A stretch of DNA of 64,000 nucleotides from Fen-549 sp964636655. GTDB lineage: Bacteria; Actinomycetota; Thermoleophilia; Gaiellales; Gaiellaceae. The stretch covers positions 1 to 64,000 of the forward strand of contig CAZWTK010000006.1 in the NCBI GenBank assembly GCA_964636655.1, in the 5' to 3' direction. Shown in pieces: positions 49,839 to 58,596 of the stretch. Position 1 is the first letter of the stretch. Every line of letters begins with the position of its first letter. The position numbers were made by a program, and so were the translations under genes. Under the pieces are notes generated by a model. It did no database searches, was not told the DNA's origin, and worked only from the letters and a program-made list of their open reading frames with translations.

Positions 49839-50087
49839 TTATGAATCGACCGAGATGGTGCGGCGCTTGCCCGAGCGATGAAAACCGACGACGCCCTCGC
49901 GCTTGGCGAAGATCGTGTCGTCACGCCCGAGACCGACGCCCGAGCCCGGATGGAATCTGGTCCCGCGCTGGCGCACGATGATCATCCCGGCCTTGACCTT
50001 CTGGCCGGCGAAGATCTTGACGCCGAGCCGCTTGGACTGTGAGTCGCGACCGTTTTTCGAGGAACCGAGACCTTTTTTGTGTGCCAT
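49839..50087 (-). CDS. rpmA: Ribosomal protein L27
   Basis: 82 residues. MAHKKGLGSSKNGRDSQSKR, then GVKIFAGQKVKAGMIIVRQRG and FHPGSGVGLGRDDTIFA are all canonical; no extra N-terminal peptide as in Firmicutes. Immediately downstream of rplU. Confidence 0.98.
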   Translation of the reverse strand: MAHKKGLGSSKNGRDSQSKRLGVKIFAGQKVKAGMIIVRQRGTRFHPGSGVGLGRDDTIFAKREGVVGFHRSGKRRTISVDS

Positions 50088-50089
50088 GA

Positions 50090-50740
50090 CTAGCTTTCTG
50101 CTTTCTTGCGCGACGCCGTTCGCTTGGCTGCCGGCTTCTTCGCTGTCTCAACTTTAGCCTTCGCAGGCGTCTTGGCTGCGGCTTTCTTGGCTGCGGCCGG
50201 CTTCTTGGCCGCCTGCTTCGCTGCCGCCGGCTTGGTCGCTGCTGCCTTGGCTGCCGGCTTCGTCGCCGCCGGCTTTGCCTCTACCGCCTTGGCCGCCGAT
50301 TTCGGCGCCGGTTTGGCCGCGGCCTTCGCAGGCGCCTTGGCATCAGTCTCGGGCTTGGCCCCGGCGGGCTTGGCGGCCTTCGGTTTGGCTTTCGCGGGCG
50401 CTTCGGCGACTGTCGCGGCCTTGCCGGCTCGGACGGCCTTGCCCGTGCCGATCGCCTCGATCTGAATCTGCGAGAGCCGAGCGCGGAAGCCGGTGTGACG
50501 GCGGTAGCCCTTCTTGGGCTTGTACTTGGCGATGCGGATCTTCTCGCCGAGCGTGTGTTTGAGGATGCGCGCGCTGACCGCCCCTGCGCCCGGCTTCAGG
50601 TCGGGCGTGCCGGCATCGACGAGCAGCACATCGGGTTGGAAAACGGCGCCCTCATCCTGGGCAAGCCGATCTACGAGCAAGCGTTCGCCCTCATGAACGA
50701 CGTACTGCTTTCCGCCGACTGCAATTACCGCGTATGCCAT
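50090..50740 (-). CDS. rplU: Ribosomal protein L21 with long Lys/Ala/Pro tail
   Basis: 216 residues. Residues 1-103 are L21 (VIAVGGKQYVVHEGERLLVD, KYKPKKGYRRHTGFRARLSQ). From about residue 108 to the end is an Ala/Lys/Pro repeat of the AAKPA/KKPAA type resembling histone H1 or AlgP tails, about doubling the normal length of L21. The tail would be a disordered polycation at the 50S surface, perhaps binding RNA. Start ATG at 50740. Confidence 0.95.
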   Translation of the reverse strand: MAYAVIAVGGKQYVVHEGERLLVDRLAQDEGAVFQPDVLLVDAGTPDLKPGAGAVSARILKHTLGEKIRIAKYKPKKGYRRHTGFRARLSQIQIEAIGTGKAVRAGKAATVAEAPAKAKPKAAKPAGAKPETDAKAPAKAAAKPAPKSAAKAVEAKPAATKPAAKAAATKPAAAKQAAKKPAAAKKAAAKTPAKAKVETAKKPAAKRTASRKKAES

Positions 50741-50811
50741 CTCGTCCCTCGACGCTCAAATCGCGGGCATTCGCCCGCGAACCGGGGCGCATACTAGCAA
50801 GAGCGACCTGC

Positions 50812-53586
50812 CTATGCGCTTTCGCTCGGCGGGCTCGGCGCCTGTTGCGAGCCCTTTGCACCAGCGGCGCCCTGCCCGCTCGCGGAGCTCGGCGCGTTCC
50901 CACTGCGCGCGCCCGCCTGCGAGGGTTTGCGATGTCTGCGCCCGCCGCGCGAACCACGGCGCGTGCGCTTCTTGGGCTTTGCCGGCTCGTCTCCGGCCGG
51001 CGGAGACTGGTTCGACGCGGCCGTGACGGATGTGGCGGTGCCGGTCTCGGGCGCCGAAGCGGTCGCTTGCGAGGTTGAGCCGCCGGCAGCCGGCCGGGGC
51101 GGACGCTTCGCCGCGGGACGCGGTCTGGGTCTCTCCGCTCTTTTCGGCTCGATCTTTGCGACTACCCCGGCCGAATCGGACGTCGTGCCGGCGGTCGCAT
51201 CGGTGGCGGCGGCGGCACCTGCCTGGGACGGCTTGCGGCGCCTGCGACCGCCGCGCGAGCCGCGGCGCGTGCGCTTCTTCGGCTTGGGTGGGCCCTCGCC
51301 GGGTGCGTTTGTGCTCCCGGGCCCGGTGGCTACGGCGACTACCGCTGTCTCGGGCTTATCGGCGGCGACCGATGCCACGACCGGCGTTTGGCTTTTTACC
51401 GTGGCCGACGGTTTCTCGCTCTTGGCCCTCGCTGCCGGCGTATCGGCCTGTTCGGCGGTGATCGGCCCGGCGGCGGGCGCAGGCTCGGCCGGCGCCTTGG
51501 CGGATGCCTTCTTCGCCGGTGCTCTCGTCGGACGCTCGGCCATGCTCTCGGCCGTCAGCGGCTGGTACTCCTCCCGCTCTGGCTCGGCCAGAGTGGCGTA
51601 GGCGCCGGCAACCAGCGCGCGCTCGATTCGAGCCTTTACCTTCTTGCCGACGAGCGTCGCCGCCGCGGGCACGTTCACCTCGTAGTCGCCGACCTTGCCC
51701 ACCGCCGCCTGGCTGTCGTAGAGCCCAACCTCGACCAGCGTCAGCTCCAGCTCGGCGCCCTCCTCGACCGGCGCGACCGGCCTCATCTCCTCGACGGCTC
51801 CCTCGGCGAGAACGACGAAGTGATCGAGCGCCACGTTCTCGGCCAACTCGAGGAAGAAACGGCGTTTCGCGCGCTCTTCGATCTCCGCCAGGCGGGAGGC
51901 GCCGGCGCCTATCAACAGGCTCGCCACCTTCGCGTTCACCTCGATGCGGAAGGCCTTGCTGCGCGAGCCGAGTGCGGTCTGGCGTAGGCGCCGTTCGAGA
52001 TCGATAGCGGCCGAGGTCTCGGAGTAGACGATGCCGTCGCCGGCGCAGACGGGGCAGGGCTTCGTCAGAATCTCGCGCGGGCCGTCGGTGACGTTCTGGC
52101 GCGTCATCTCCACCAGCCCGAGTGGCGAGATCTCCACCACATAGGTCTTCGTACGGTCGCGCTCGAGCTCGTTTCGCAGGGCTTCCTCGACCGCCGCCCG
52201 ATTCTTCGGATTGGCCATGTCGATGAAGTCGATGACGATGATGCCGCCTATGTCGCGCAGGCGGAGCTGGCGCACGACTTCCTTGACGGCCTCGAGATTG
52301 TTCTTGGTGATCGTGTCCTCGAGGCGCGCCGAGGAGGAGCGCGAGCGCGAGCCCACGAAGCGGCCCGTGTTGACGTCGATGACGGTGAAAGCCTCGGCGT
52401 AGTCGAAGACGAGGTAGCCACCCGAGGGAAGGTCGACTCGCCTGGAGAGCGTCGAGCGGATCTCGGCGTCCACGCCGTAGGCCTCGAACAGCGGGGTGCG
52501 CTCCTTGTAGCGGACAACCCGCTCGACCATGTGCGGCGAGGTCTTCTTCAGGTAGCCGACGACGCGCTTGTAGGTGCGCTCGTGGTCGACGTAGGCCCGC
52601 TCGAAGTCGCCGGTGAACAGGTCGCGGGTGACGCGCAGCGGCAGCTCGGCCTCCTGGTAGACGAGCGCCGGTGCCTTGACGCGCTTGGCTCGATCTTGAA
52701 TCGACTTCCAGAGCCGCTCGAGGAAGACCAGGTCGCGCTCGATATCCTCGGCCGAGGCGCCTTCGGCGGCGGTGCGAACGATCACGCCGCCTTTCTTGCG
52801 CTCCAGCGCCTTGACGATCTCGCGCAGGCGGGCGCGCTCCTCGTCGGGCAGGCGCCTGGAGACGCCCAGCCCTTCGCCGTTGGGTACGAAGACGACAAAG
52901 CGGCCGGGCAACGAGATGTCCGTTGTCAGGCGAGCGCCCTTCGTCTTCATCGGATCCTTGACCGCCTGAACAAGGATCTCCTGGCCGCGTTGGACCAGTT
53001 CCTGAATCTTGCGGCCTTGACCACGGCCCTCGAGCTCGGGGACCACGATCTCGTCGACGTAGAGGAAGCCGTTCTTCTCCAGCCCCACCTCGACGAAGGC
53101 GGCTTCCATGCCGGGTAGAACGTTGTCGACTACGCCCTTGTAGACGTTGCCGGCGATCGAGTAGCGTTCGGGGCGTTCGAGGTAGACCTCGGCGACCTTC
53201 TCGTCCTCGAGCACGGCGACGCGACGCTCGCCGGCGTCCACCGATACGAGCAACTCGCGCTTGGCGGCCGGAAGCGGTACCCGCCGCGGCACGCTGCGGC
53301 GACGGCCGCCGCGGTCGCGACGTTGCGATGCTCGCCGCTCGGCAGCTTGCGACGAAGCCACCGGCTCGGACTTTTTCGTCTCGGACTTCTGAGCGGGGCG
53401 CGCCTCTGACGAGGGCCTCTTGCGACCGCGACCACCGCGACTACCGCGGCGGCGACGGGGGTGTTGCGCTCCCGCCTGCGCGGGAGGCTTGCTTTCAACT
53501 GGTTTCGAAGGAGCCTCTGCCGGGGGGGCGGAAACCTCCTTCGTCTCTGTAGCGCGTTCCTTGTTGCGTCTGAACCAACGAGGCAA
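50812..53586 (-). CDS. RNase E/G family ribonuclease with basic repeat extensions
   Basis: 924 residues. Residues ~1-100 are a disordered, Arg-rich extension; an S1-like region follows (VYKGVVDNVLPGMEAAFVEV), then the catalytic part with AEAFTVIDVNTGRFVGSRS and GGIIVIDFIDM (two catalytic Asp) and the Zn-link CPVCAGDGIV. The C-terminal ~220 residues are disordered and carry two copies of KKRTRRGSRGGRR plus KPSQAGA, with a third related block in the N-terminus (RRRRGSRGGRG). It should mature rRNA and degrade mRNA, the tails serving as RNA or partner scaffolds. TTG start at 53586 with AGAAGG upstream. Confidence 0.93.
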   Translation of the reverse strand: MPRWFRRNKERATETKEVSAPPAEAPSKPVESKPPAQAGAQHPRRRRGSRGGRGRKRPSSEARPAQKSETKKSEPVASSQAAERRASQRRDRGGRRRSVPRRVPLPAAKRELLVSVDAGERRVAVLEDEKVAEVYLERPERYSIAGNVYKGVVDNVLPGMEAAFVEVGLEKNGFLYVDEIVVPELEGRGQGRKIQELVQRGQEILVQAVKDPMKTKGARLTTDISLPGRFVVFVPNGEGLGVSRRLPDEERARLREIVKALERKKGGVIVRTAAEGASAEDIERDLVFLERLWKSIQDRAKRVKAPALVYQEAELPLRVTRDLFTGDFERAYVDHERTYKRVVGYLKKTSPHMVERVVRYKERTPLFEAYGVDAEIRSTLSRRVDLPSGGYLVFDYAEAFTVIDVNTGRFVGSRSRSSSARLEDTITKNNLEAVKEVVRQLRLRDIGGIIVIDFIDMANPKNRAAVEEALRNELERDRTKTYVVEISPLGLVEMTRQNVTDGPREILTKPCPVCAGDGIVYSETSAAIDLERRLRQTALGSRSKAFRIEVNAKVASLLIGAGASRLAEIEERAKRRFFLELAENVALDHFVVLAEGAVEEMRPVAPVEEGAELELTLVEVGLYDSQAAVGKVGDYEVNVPAAATLVGKKVKARIERALVAGAYATLAEPEREEYQPLTAESMAERPTRAPAKKASAKAPAEPAPAAGPITAEQADTPAARAKSEKPSATVKSQTPVVASVAADKPETAVVAVATGPGSTNAPGEGPPKPKKRTRRGSRGGRRRRKPSQAGAAAATDATAGTTSDSAGVVAKIEPKRAERPRPRPAAKRPPRPAAGGSTSQATASAPETGTATSVTAASNQSPPAGDEPAKPKKRTRRGSRGGRRHRKPSQAGARSGNAPSSASGQGAAGAKGSQQAPSPPSESA

Positions 53587-53858
53587 GGGAAACCTTCTCT
53601 TTCAAATGAGTGCGCGCGAGCGGCACCCTGGAGGCGGGCGGGCGGGTCGCGCTGCACGGTGGTATAGAAAATGCCATCTCGTCCTTAAGGCTACCAGGGT
53701 TCGGTGCCGGCTCCCTGGAGCGCGCCTCGAATACCGACCCGCCGTCGAGCAACGTCGTCCGAAAGCGAACCTAGGATCGATCGCGCAGTGGCTGTGAGCG
53801 CAGAGACAGCAAACCCGCTCGGCTCTTATTCGGCTCTGCCAAGCCCCGCCGGCGACGG

Positions 53859-54071
53859 ATGGCGGCGCCGATGAGGGTGGAACGATCGAGAGAGGACGTC
53901 CGCGAGTTGCTCGAGATCGAGGAGGCGGACGCCTGGTTCGAGTATCTCTGCGCGACGCGCGAAGCGCCCGCTTCGTGTTACGCAAACATCGAGCGCTGGG
54001 CCTGGTCGAGGCTGCGTGGGCGCCTGCGCTCGATCAGAGCCAGGAGAGGCGATCTCGTACCCGCCGCCTGA
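53859..54071 (+). CDS. Small protein of unknown function
   Basis: 70 residues (66 from the second ATG at 53871). EDVRELLEIEEADAWFEYLC and NIERWAWSRLRGRLRSIRAR suggest two amphipathic helices. I do not recognise the family. It lies on the opposite strand to the whole surrounding operon, which argues for a separate small gene or a spurious frame. The bases 53587-53858 hold only the promoter side of the RNase gene. Confidence 0.4.
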   Translation: MAAPMRVERSREDVRELLEIEEADAWFEYLCATREAPASCYANIERWAWSRLRGRLRSIRARRGDLVPAA

Positions 54072-54087
54072 GGTCCGGCTCCGGGCC

Positions 54088-54879
54088 CTATTCGGAAGAG
54101 AGTGCCGAGAAGTAGCGAAGCGCCGCATCGCCGAGCGCTCGCGTACCGCCGTAGGCGATCGACGCCTGCAGTGCCCAGGCAGGGAAGAGCGTCTCGTGTC
54201 GAACCCGGCGGGCCAGACGGCGCAAGCCCAACCCGGCCGCCAGCACGGCGACGATCTCGACTCCCCGCGCCGGCTCGAGCCGGTGACCGTGCGCGTAACC
54301 GAGACGAAGTATCAGGCGCGACTGCTCGAGAAAGAGGGCCGGCAGATCGGATGCCGGAACGAAGGCGGCGCCGCCGATGGCACCCGCACGGCGGGCCGAG
54401 TGCTGAATCAGCTCTTCGCAGACACCGGCGCGCAGTGCCGGGATATGGGCGGCAAGCGCCGCCGCCCGCCCCTCGAGCCGGCGCGCAAGCAGCCTGCCCA
54501 GCTCCTCGACCGGAACCGGCTCGCCGCTTTCCAGCTCGATCACGTCGGTCGCGAGCACGCCTGGAAGCGGGCCTTTGTCCTCTCCGATCCTGACGCAGAT
54601 GATCGGAACTCGCGCCCGCCCCGCCGCTCTTAGCCGGCGCAGGTCTTCGCTCTTCGGTCGACCGCGCAGCAGATAGACGAGCGCCTCGGCCCGCTTGAAG
54701 TCGTCATCCTGTACGACGCTGTCCGGCGCGGCGGCACGCGAGAGCTCACGCGCCAGCGCCGAAGACGGCCGGCGCGCCCCGGAGATAACGAGCGGGCCTC
54801 TCTGCTCGTTTTCGAGCTCGCGCTGCTCGCTCGCCAGACCAAGCAACGCACGCGGAGAAAGCGACGAATGGCCGGGCAC
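54088..54879 (-). CDS. DUF697-like membrane-associated protein
   Basis: 263 residues. The N-terminal ~130 residues include a possible nucleotide-binding-like alpha/beta part (LVISGARRPSSAL, VPIICVRIGED), and the C-terminal part has GAIGGAAFVPASDLPALFLE, QSRLILRLGYAHGH and AVLAAGLGLRRLARRV, the arrangement seen in DUF697/YcjF-like domains that follow small GTPases. It starts 4 nt after rodA ends and so belongs to the cell-shape operon. Function unknown. Confidence 0.65.
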   Translation of the reverse strand: MPGHSSLSPRALLGLASEQRELENEQRGPLVISGARRPSSALARELSRAAAPDSVVQDDDFKRAEALVYLLRGRPKSEDLRRLRAAGRARVPIICVRIGEDKGPLPGVLATDVIELESGEPVPVEELGRLLARRLEGRAAALAAHIPALRAGVCEELIQHSARRAGAIGGAAFVPASDLPALFLEQSRLILRLGYAHGHRLEPARGVEIVAVLAAGLGLRRLARRVRHETLFPAWALQASIAYGGTRALGDAALRYFSALSSE

Positions 54880-54882
54880 GAG

Positions 54883-56070
54883 CTACCTCAGCCTCCGGCG
54901 CACACCGTCGCCGCGCATCTGAACTCCGATCAAAACCCCGAGCGCCGTCAGGTTTGCGATCAACGAGGAGCCGCCGACGCTCACGAGCGGTAGCGGGATA
55001 CCTGTGATCGGCGCGATGCCCATCGTCATGCCAACGTTGACGAAAACCTGGAACACGAGTGTGGCGACTATGCCACCGATGACCACCGCTCCGTAGCCGT
55101 CGCCTGCGCCCGCGAGCGCGCGCAGGCCTCGCCAGACGACGAAGAGGTAGAGGCCGAGCAGAATCGAGGTACCGACAAAGCCGTGCTGCTCGCCGATCGC
55201 GGCGAAGATGAAGTCGGTGTGATTCTCGGGCAAGAAGCCCAGGACGGTTTGGGTGGAGCCCACCGATCCGCGCCCGTGCAGGCCGCCCGCGCCCAGGGCG
55301 ACCTTCGACTGCGCGACGTTGTAGGTCGCGTGGCTTGGATCGAAGCTGGGATGGATGAAGCCGGTGAGACGCTGGGTCTGATAGGGCCTTAGCACATGGA
55401 CGCCGAGCGCAGGCAGGGCCCAGACCAGAAGCGCGGCGCCGACCAGCGTCGCCGCTATCAGCGTGCCCAGGTGCAGCCAGCGTGTGCCCGCAACGAGAAG
55501 TACGGCGGCGGTGACGGCCGCATAGACGAGCGCGGTGCCGAAGTCCGGTTGCATGAATACGAGCGCCGTGGGAATCGCAACCAGAATCAGCACGCCGAAC
55601 ACCGTGCTTCGATCGCGTAGCGCGCGACCTCGCTCGGCCAGGAACCCGGCCAGCGCCAGCACGACCAGGACCTTGGCGAACTCGGAGGGCTGGAATTGGA
55701 AGGAACCGATCTGCAGCCAGCGCCGCGAGCCACGCTTGGCGACGCCGAGCAGCGGCACGAGGAGCAGGGTGAGAATGGCGAGCACGTAGAGCGCTCGCCA
55801 GTAGCGCCGGTAGAGATCGGGATGAAGCGCGGCCGCGACGAGAAACATGACCGCGCCCACGGCGGTGTAGAGCTCCTGCTTGGCGAGGTAGTAGTGGGGC
55901 TGTCCGGGAACCTCGTGGCCGGTGACCCCGGAAATGGCCCAGAGGCCGTAGCCGGCGAGGGCGGCGACTCCGATCACGAGTAGCCAGTCGAGCCGGCGCA
56001 GGATGATCGCGAGCGGAAGCTCGCGGGTCTTCGCCAGCGGTGTGCCCAGTGGTCTCGCGCTCTCGAGCAT
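54883..56070 (-). CDS. rodA: Rod-shape peptidoglycan polymerase RodA (SEDS)
   Basis: 395 residues with ten predicted membrane segments. SEDS signatures: KRGSRRWLQIGSFQFQPSEF with the downstream K, FMQPDFGTALVY (catalytic-region Asp), FLPENHTDFIFAAIGEQHGF and GIPLPLVSVGGSSLIANL. It polymerises lipid II glycan strands with PBP2. The ATG at 56070 overlaps the mrdA stop by one base (TGATG). Confidence 0.95.
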   Translation of the reverse strand: MLESARPLGTPLAKTRELPLAIILRRLDWLLVIGVAALAGYGLWAISGVTGHEVPGQPHYYLAKQELYTAVGAVMFLVAAALHPDLYRRYWRALYVLAILTLLLVPLLGVAKRGSRRWLQIGSFQFQPSEFAKVLVVLALAGFLAERGRALRDRSTVFGVLILVAIPTALVFMQPDFGTALVYAAVTAAVLLVAGTRWLHLGTLIAATLVGAALLVWALPALGVHVLRPYQTQRLTGFIHPSFDPSHATYNVAQSKVALGAGGLHGRGSVGSTQTVLGFLPENHTDFIFAAIGEQHGFVGTSILLGLYLFVVWRGLRALAGAGDGYGAVVIGGIVATLVFQVFVNVGMTMGIAPITGIPLPLVSVGGSSLIANLTALGVLIGVQMRGDGVRRRLR

Positions 56071-58082
56071 CAGTCCGTATGCGTCGCCGACGTGTAGGTG
56101 CTGCTCTTGACGTGGAAGAACCGCCGGAAGACCTCGAGCGCCGCCGGCGCCGCCGCGGTGCCGCCATGACCGCCGTTCTCGATCACGGCGCAGACTGCGA
56201 GCGTGGGTTTGTCGGTCGGCCCGTAGCCGCACCACCACGACTGATCGAACCACGCTCCGTAGCGTTCCGACCACTTCTCAGCCGTTCCGGTCTTTCCGGC
56301 GATCGGAATCGGGAAGCTGCCGAAGATGGGCTCCGAGGTGCCGATGCCGGGTTCGTGGGTCGCCATGTAGAGCCCGCTTCGAATGATGTCCAGCTTCTGG
56401 CTGAAGTCGGAGCCGGGGGCGATCGTCTGGGGCGCTTTCGAGATACCCAGCTTGATCACTCTCTTGTCGCGCTCGACCGAGGTGAGCAGGTGCGGAGTGA
56501 CGAGCTTGCCGGTGGCGATGCCCGCGTAGAGACGCGCCATCTGCAGCGGGGTGACCTGCAGGTCTTTCTGNNNNNNNNNNNNNNNNNNNNNNNNNNNNNN
56601 NNNNNNNNNNNNNNNNNNNNNNNNNNNNNNNNNNNNNNNNNNNNNNNNNNNNNNNNNNNNNNNNNNNNNNTGCCACTTCTTCGTCGGCACGACGCCGGCG
56701 TAGTCGCCGATCTCGATGCCGGTGTGCTGGCCGAGGCCGAGTTTATCGGCCCAGTCCTGGATCGGCTCGCCGTAGCTGGGAGGCAGGCCGTAGATCCGTT
56801 GCGCGAGCTGGTAGAAGTAGGTGTCGCAGGAAAGCGCGAGCGCCGTCGGCAGGTTGATCCAGCTGTTCGCGTTCGGGTCCCAATTGTTGAAGGGGCGGCC
56901 CTTGACCGTCACCTTCCCCGTGCAGTGCAGGTTCTCGCTCGGGTCGAGCACCCCGGACTGGATGGCGGCGATCGCCGTCACCGGCTTGAAGGTCGAGCCG
57001 GGCGGATAGAGGCCCATCGTGGTTCGGTTGAGGCCTGGCCAGTTGTGAGCCTCGCCGGTCGAGGATGTCAGCCCCCAGCGCGCAAGCTTGCGATTCGTGA
57101 CGTGCCCGGAGTAGGCACCGGGTGGGTAGCTCGGATTGGAGGCGAGCGCGAGCACCGAGCCGTCGTTCGGATCAAGCGCAACGATCGCGCCGCCGTTGGC
57201 GTTCCAGCAACCGCTGCAGAGTGAGTTACGCCCCGCCTGGATGCCGTTCTTCAGCGCCTTCTGAGCCACCGACTGCAGCCTGGCATCGAGCGTCAGGCGC
57301 ACCGTGTCGCCGGGCTGCGGCTCGGGCTTGACCACCAGTTCGCTGCGCGGACGGCCTTGCGAGTCGATGCGCTGCGAAGCCAAACCGGGGATCCCACGCA
57401 GGTATTCGTCGAAGGCCGCCTCGACGCCGGTCTGCCCGATCACGTCTCCCGACCTGATCGAGCCGCTGGAATCGCTCTCGATCTCCTTCTCCGTGGCCGA
57501 GCCGACGTAGCCGAGAGTCTGAGCCGCAAGCCAACCCTTTGGATAGTCGCGAACGTAGCGCGCCGCGACCTCGACGCCGGGGAACTGATCGGAGCGCTCG
57601 AGGATGTAGTTGCTCTGCCAGCGGTTGATGTCCCCTTTGGCGACGACCGGGTTGAGCGGATCGTTCTTCCTCTTGTCGATCTCGCGATAGAGCCGGCGCG
57701 GCCGGATGCTGAGAACGTGGGCCAGCTTCTTGAGCACCGCGTGGCGCGTCGGTCGGTCACCTTTCCCGGGCAGCTCCGCGTACCAAACACGCACCTCGTG
57801 GGTGAGCCGGTTCTTAACCAGGACGTGGCCCTTGGCGTCGATGATCGAGCCGCGCGCAGCCTGAAGGCGAACCGTCCTGACCTGGTTGTTCTGGGCGATG
57901 CGCAGGTAGTCGTTGCCCGAGATGATCTGAAGCGCCCAGAGGCGGACGATCAGGGTCACGAACAGGGCGATCGCGATCGCGCCGAGGATTCCCGCGCGCA
58001 GAATCGTCTGCTGGTTGACGTGCCAGGGCTCGCGCGTACGCGGATCGCCCGGTACGAAAGAGCCGAGAGGGTTCTCAGGCAA
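56070..58082 (-). CDS. mrdA: Penicillin-binding protein 2 (transpeptidase), interrupted by an assembly gap
   Basis: About 670 residues. N-terminal membrane anchor, pedestal domain, and transpeptidase domain with active-site GLYPPGSTFKPVTAIA (SxxK), SCD (LALSCDTYFYQLA) and KTG (AGKTGTAEKW). 100 N (56571-56670) fall between VPTKKW and QKDLQVTPLQMA, and both flanks stay in the same frame, so about 33 codons are missing, including the usual GxxxxxxIGQ. Starts at a TTG (58082) 8 nt inside mreD with GGAGGTGAGG upstream. It crosslinks lateral-wall peptidoglycan. Confidence 0.93.
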   Translation of the reverse strand: MPENPLGSFVPGDPRTREPWHVNQQTILRAGILGAIAIALFVTLIVRLWALQIISGNDYLRIAQNNQVRTVRLQAARGSIIDAKGHVLVKNRLTHEVRVWYAELPGKGDRPTRHAVLKKLAHVLSIRPRRLYREIDKRKNDPLNPVVAKGDINRWQSNYILERSDQFPGVEVAARYVRDYPKGWLAAQTLGYVGSATEKEIESDSSGSIRSGDVIGQTGVEAAFDEYLRGIPGLASQRIDSQGRPRSELVVKPEPQPGDTVRLTLDARLQSVAQKALKNGIQAGRNSLCSGCWNANGGAIVALDPNDGSVLALASNPSYPPGAYSGHVTNRKLARWGLTSSTGEAHNWPGLNRTTMGLYPPGSTFKPVTAIAAIQSGVLDPSENLHCTGKVTVKGRPFNNWDPNANSWINLPTALALSCDTYFYQLAQRIYGLPPSYGEPIQDWADKLGLGQHTGIEIGDYAGVVPTKKWXXXXXXXXXXXXXXXXXXXXXXXXXXXXXXXXXXQKDLQVTPLQMARLYAGIATGKLVTPHLLTSVERDKRVIKLGISKAPQTIAPGSDFSQKLDIIRSGLYMATHEPGIGTSEPIFGSFPIPIAGKTGTAEKWSERYGAWFDQSWWCGYGPTDKPTLAVCAVIENGGHGGTAAAPAALEVFRRFFHVKSSTYTSATHTD
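56571..56670. other. Assembly gap (100 N) inside mrdA
   Basis: Reading frames on both sides agree if about 100 bp is missing, and the family alignment expects roughly 25-35 residues here, so the length is plausible and the gene is probably intact. Confidence 0.9.
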
Positions 58083-58596
58083 GCACCCTCACCTCCGGGG
58101 CGCCCAGCTCGTCGCCGTGCTTGCCGACTGCCCGGCGGCAGAGGACGTAGACGGGTGCGGTCAGGATCAGGTTGAGTACGAGCTCTCCGGGGAGGGCTCC
58201 CAGCACGAGCTTCCCGAAGGGCGCCGGCTCACCGATCAGGAAGCGAACGACCAACCCTCCCAGCTCGTAGAGGACGGTGATGACGGCAACCGAGAGAAAG
58301 GGCGCGTGGGCTCGGTCACGCCCGGTCGTCTCACCGTAGCGACCGGTCCAGAAGCCGGCGAGCGTGAGTAGTAGAGAGGTGAGCCCGAGCTGGCCGTAGG
58401 TCGAGATGTCGAACAGAAGTCCGGCCGCGAATCCCGCTCCGGCGCCGAACACCGAGCCGCGCAGAAGCGCGAGCGAGACGACGGTGACGAGCAGAAGGCC
58501 GGCACTGCCGTATCCGAGCGAGAGGGCGTTGAACCAGCTACCCTGCAGAATCGCCGCGGCAAAGACGATCGCAGCCGTCTTCAGCACGAGCCTCAC
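58075..58596 (-). CDS. mreD: Rod-shape determining protein MreD
   Basis: 173 residues with five predicted helices (ILQGSWFNALSLGYGSAGLL, FGAGAGFAAGLLFDISTYGQ). Length, topology and position between mreC and mrdA identify it. It overlaps mreC by 4 nt and mrdA by 8 nt. Confidence 0.92.
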   Translation of the reverse strand: MRLVLKTAAIVFAAAILQGSWFNALSLGYGSAGLLLVTVVSLALLRGSVFGAGAGFAAGLLFDISTYGQLGLTSLLLTLAGFWTGRYGETTGRDRAHAPFLSVAVITVLYELGGLVVRFLIGEPAPFGKLVLGALPGELVLNLILTAPVYVLCRRAVGKHGDELGAPEVRVLA

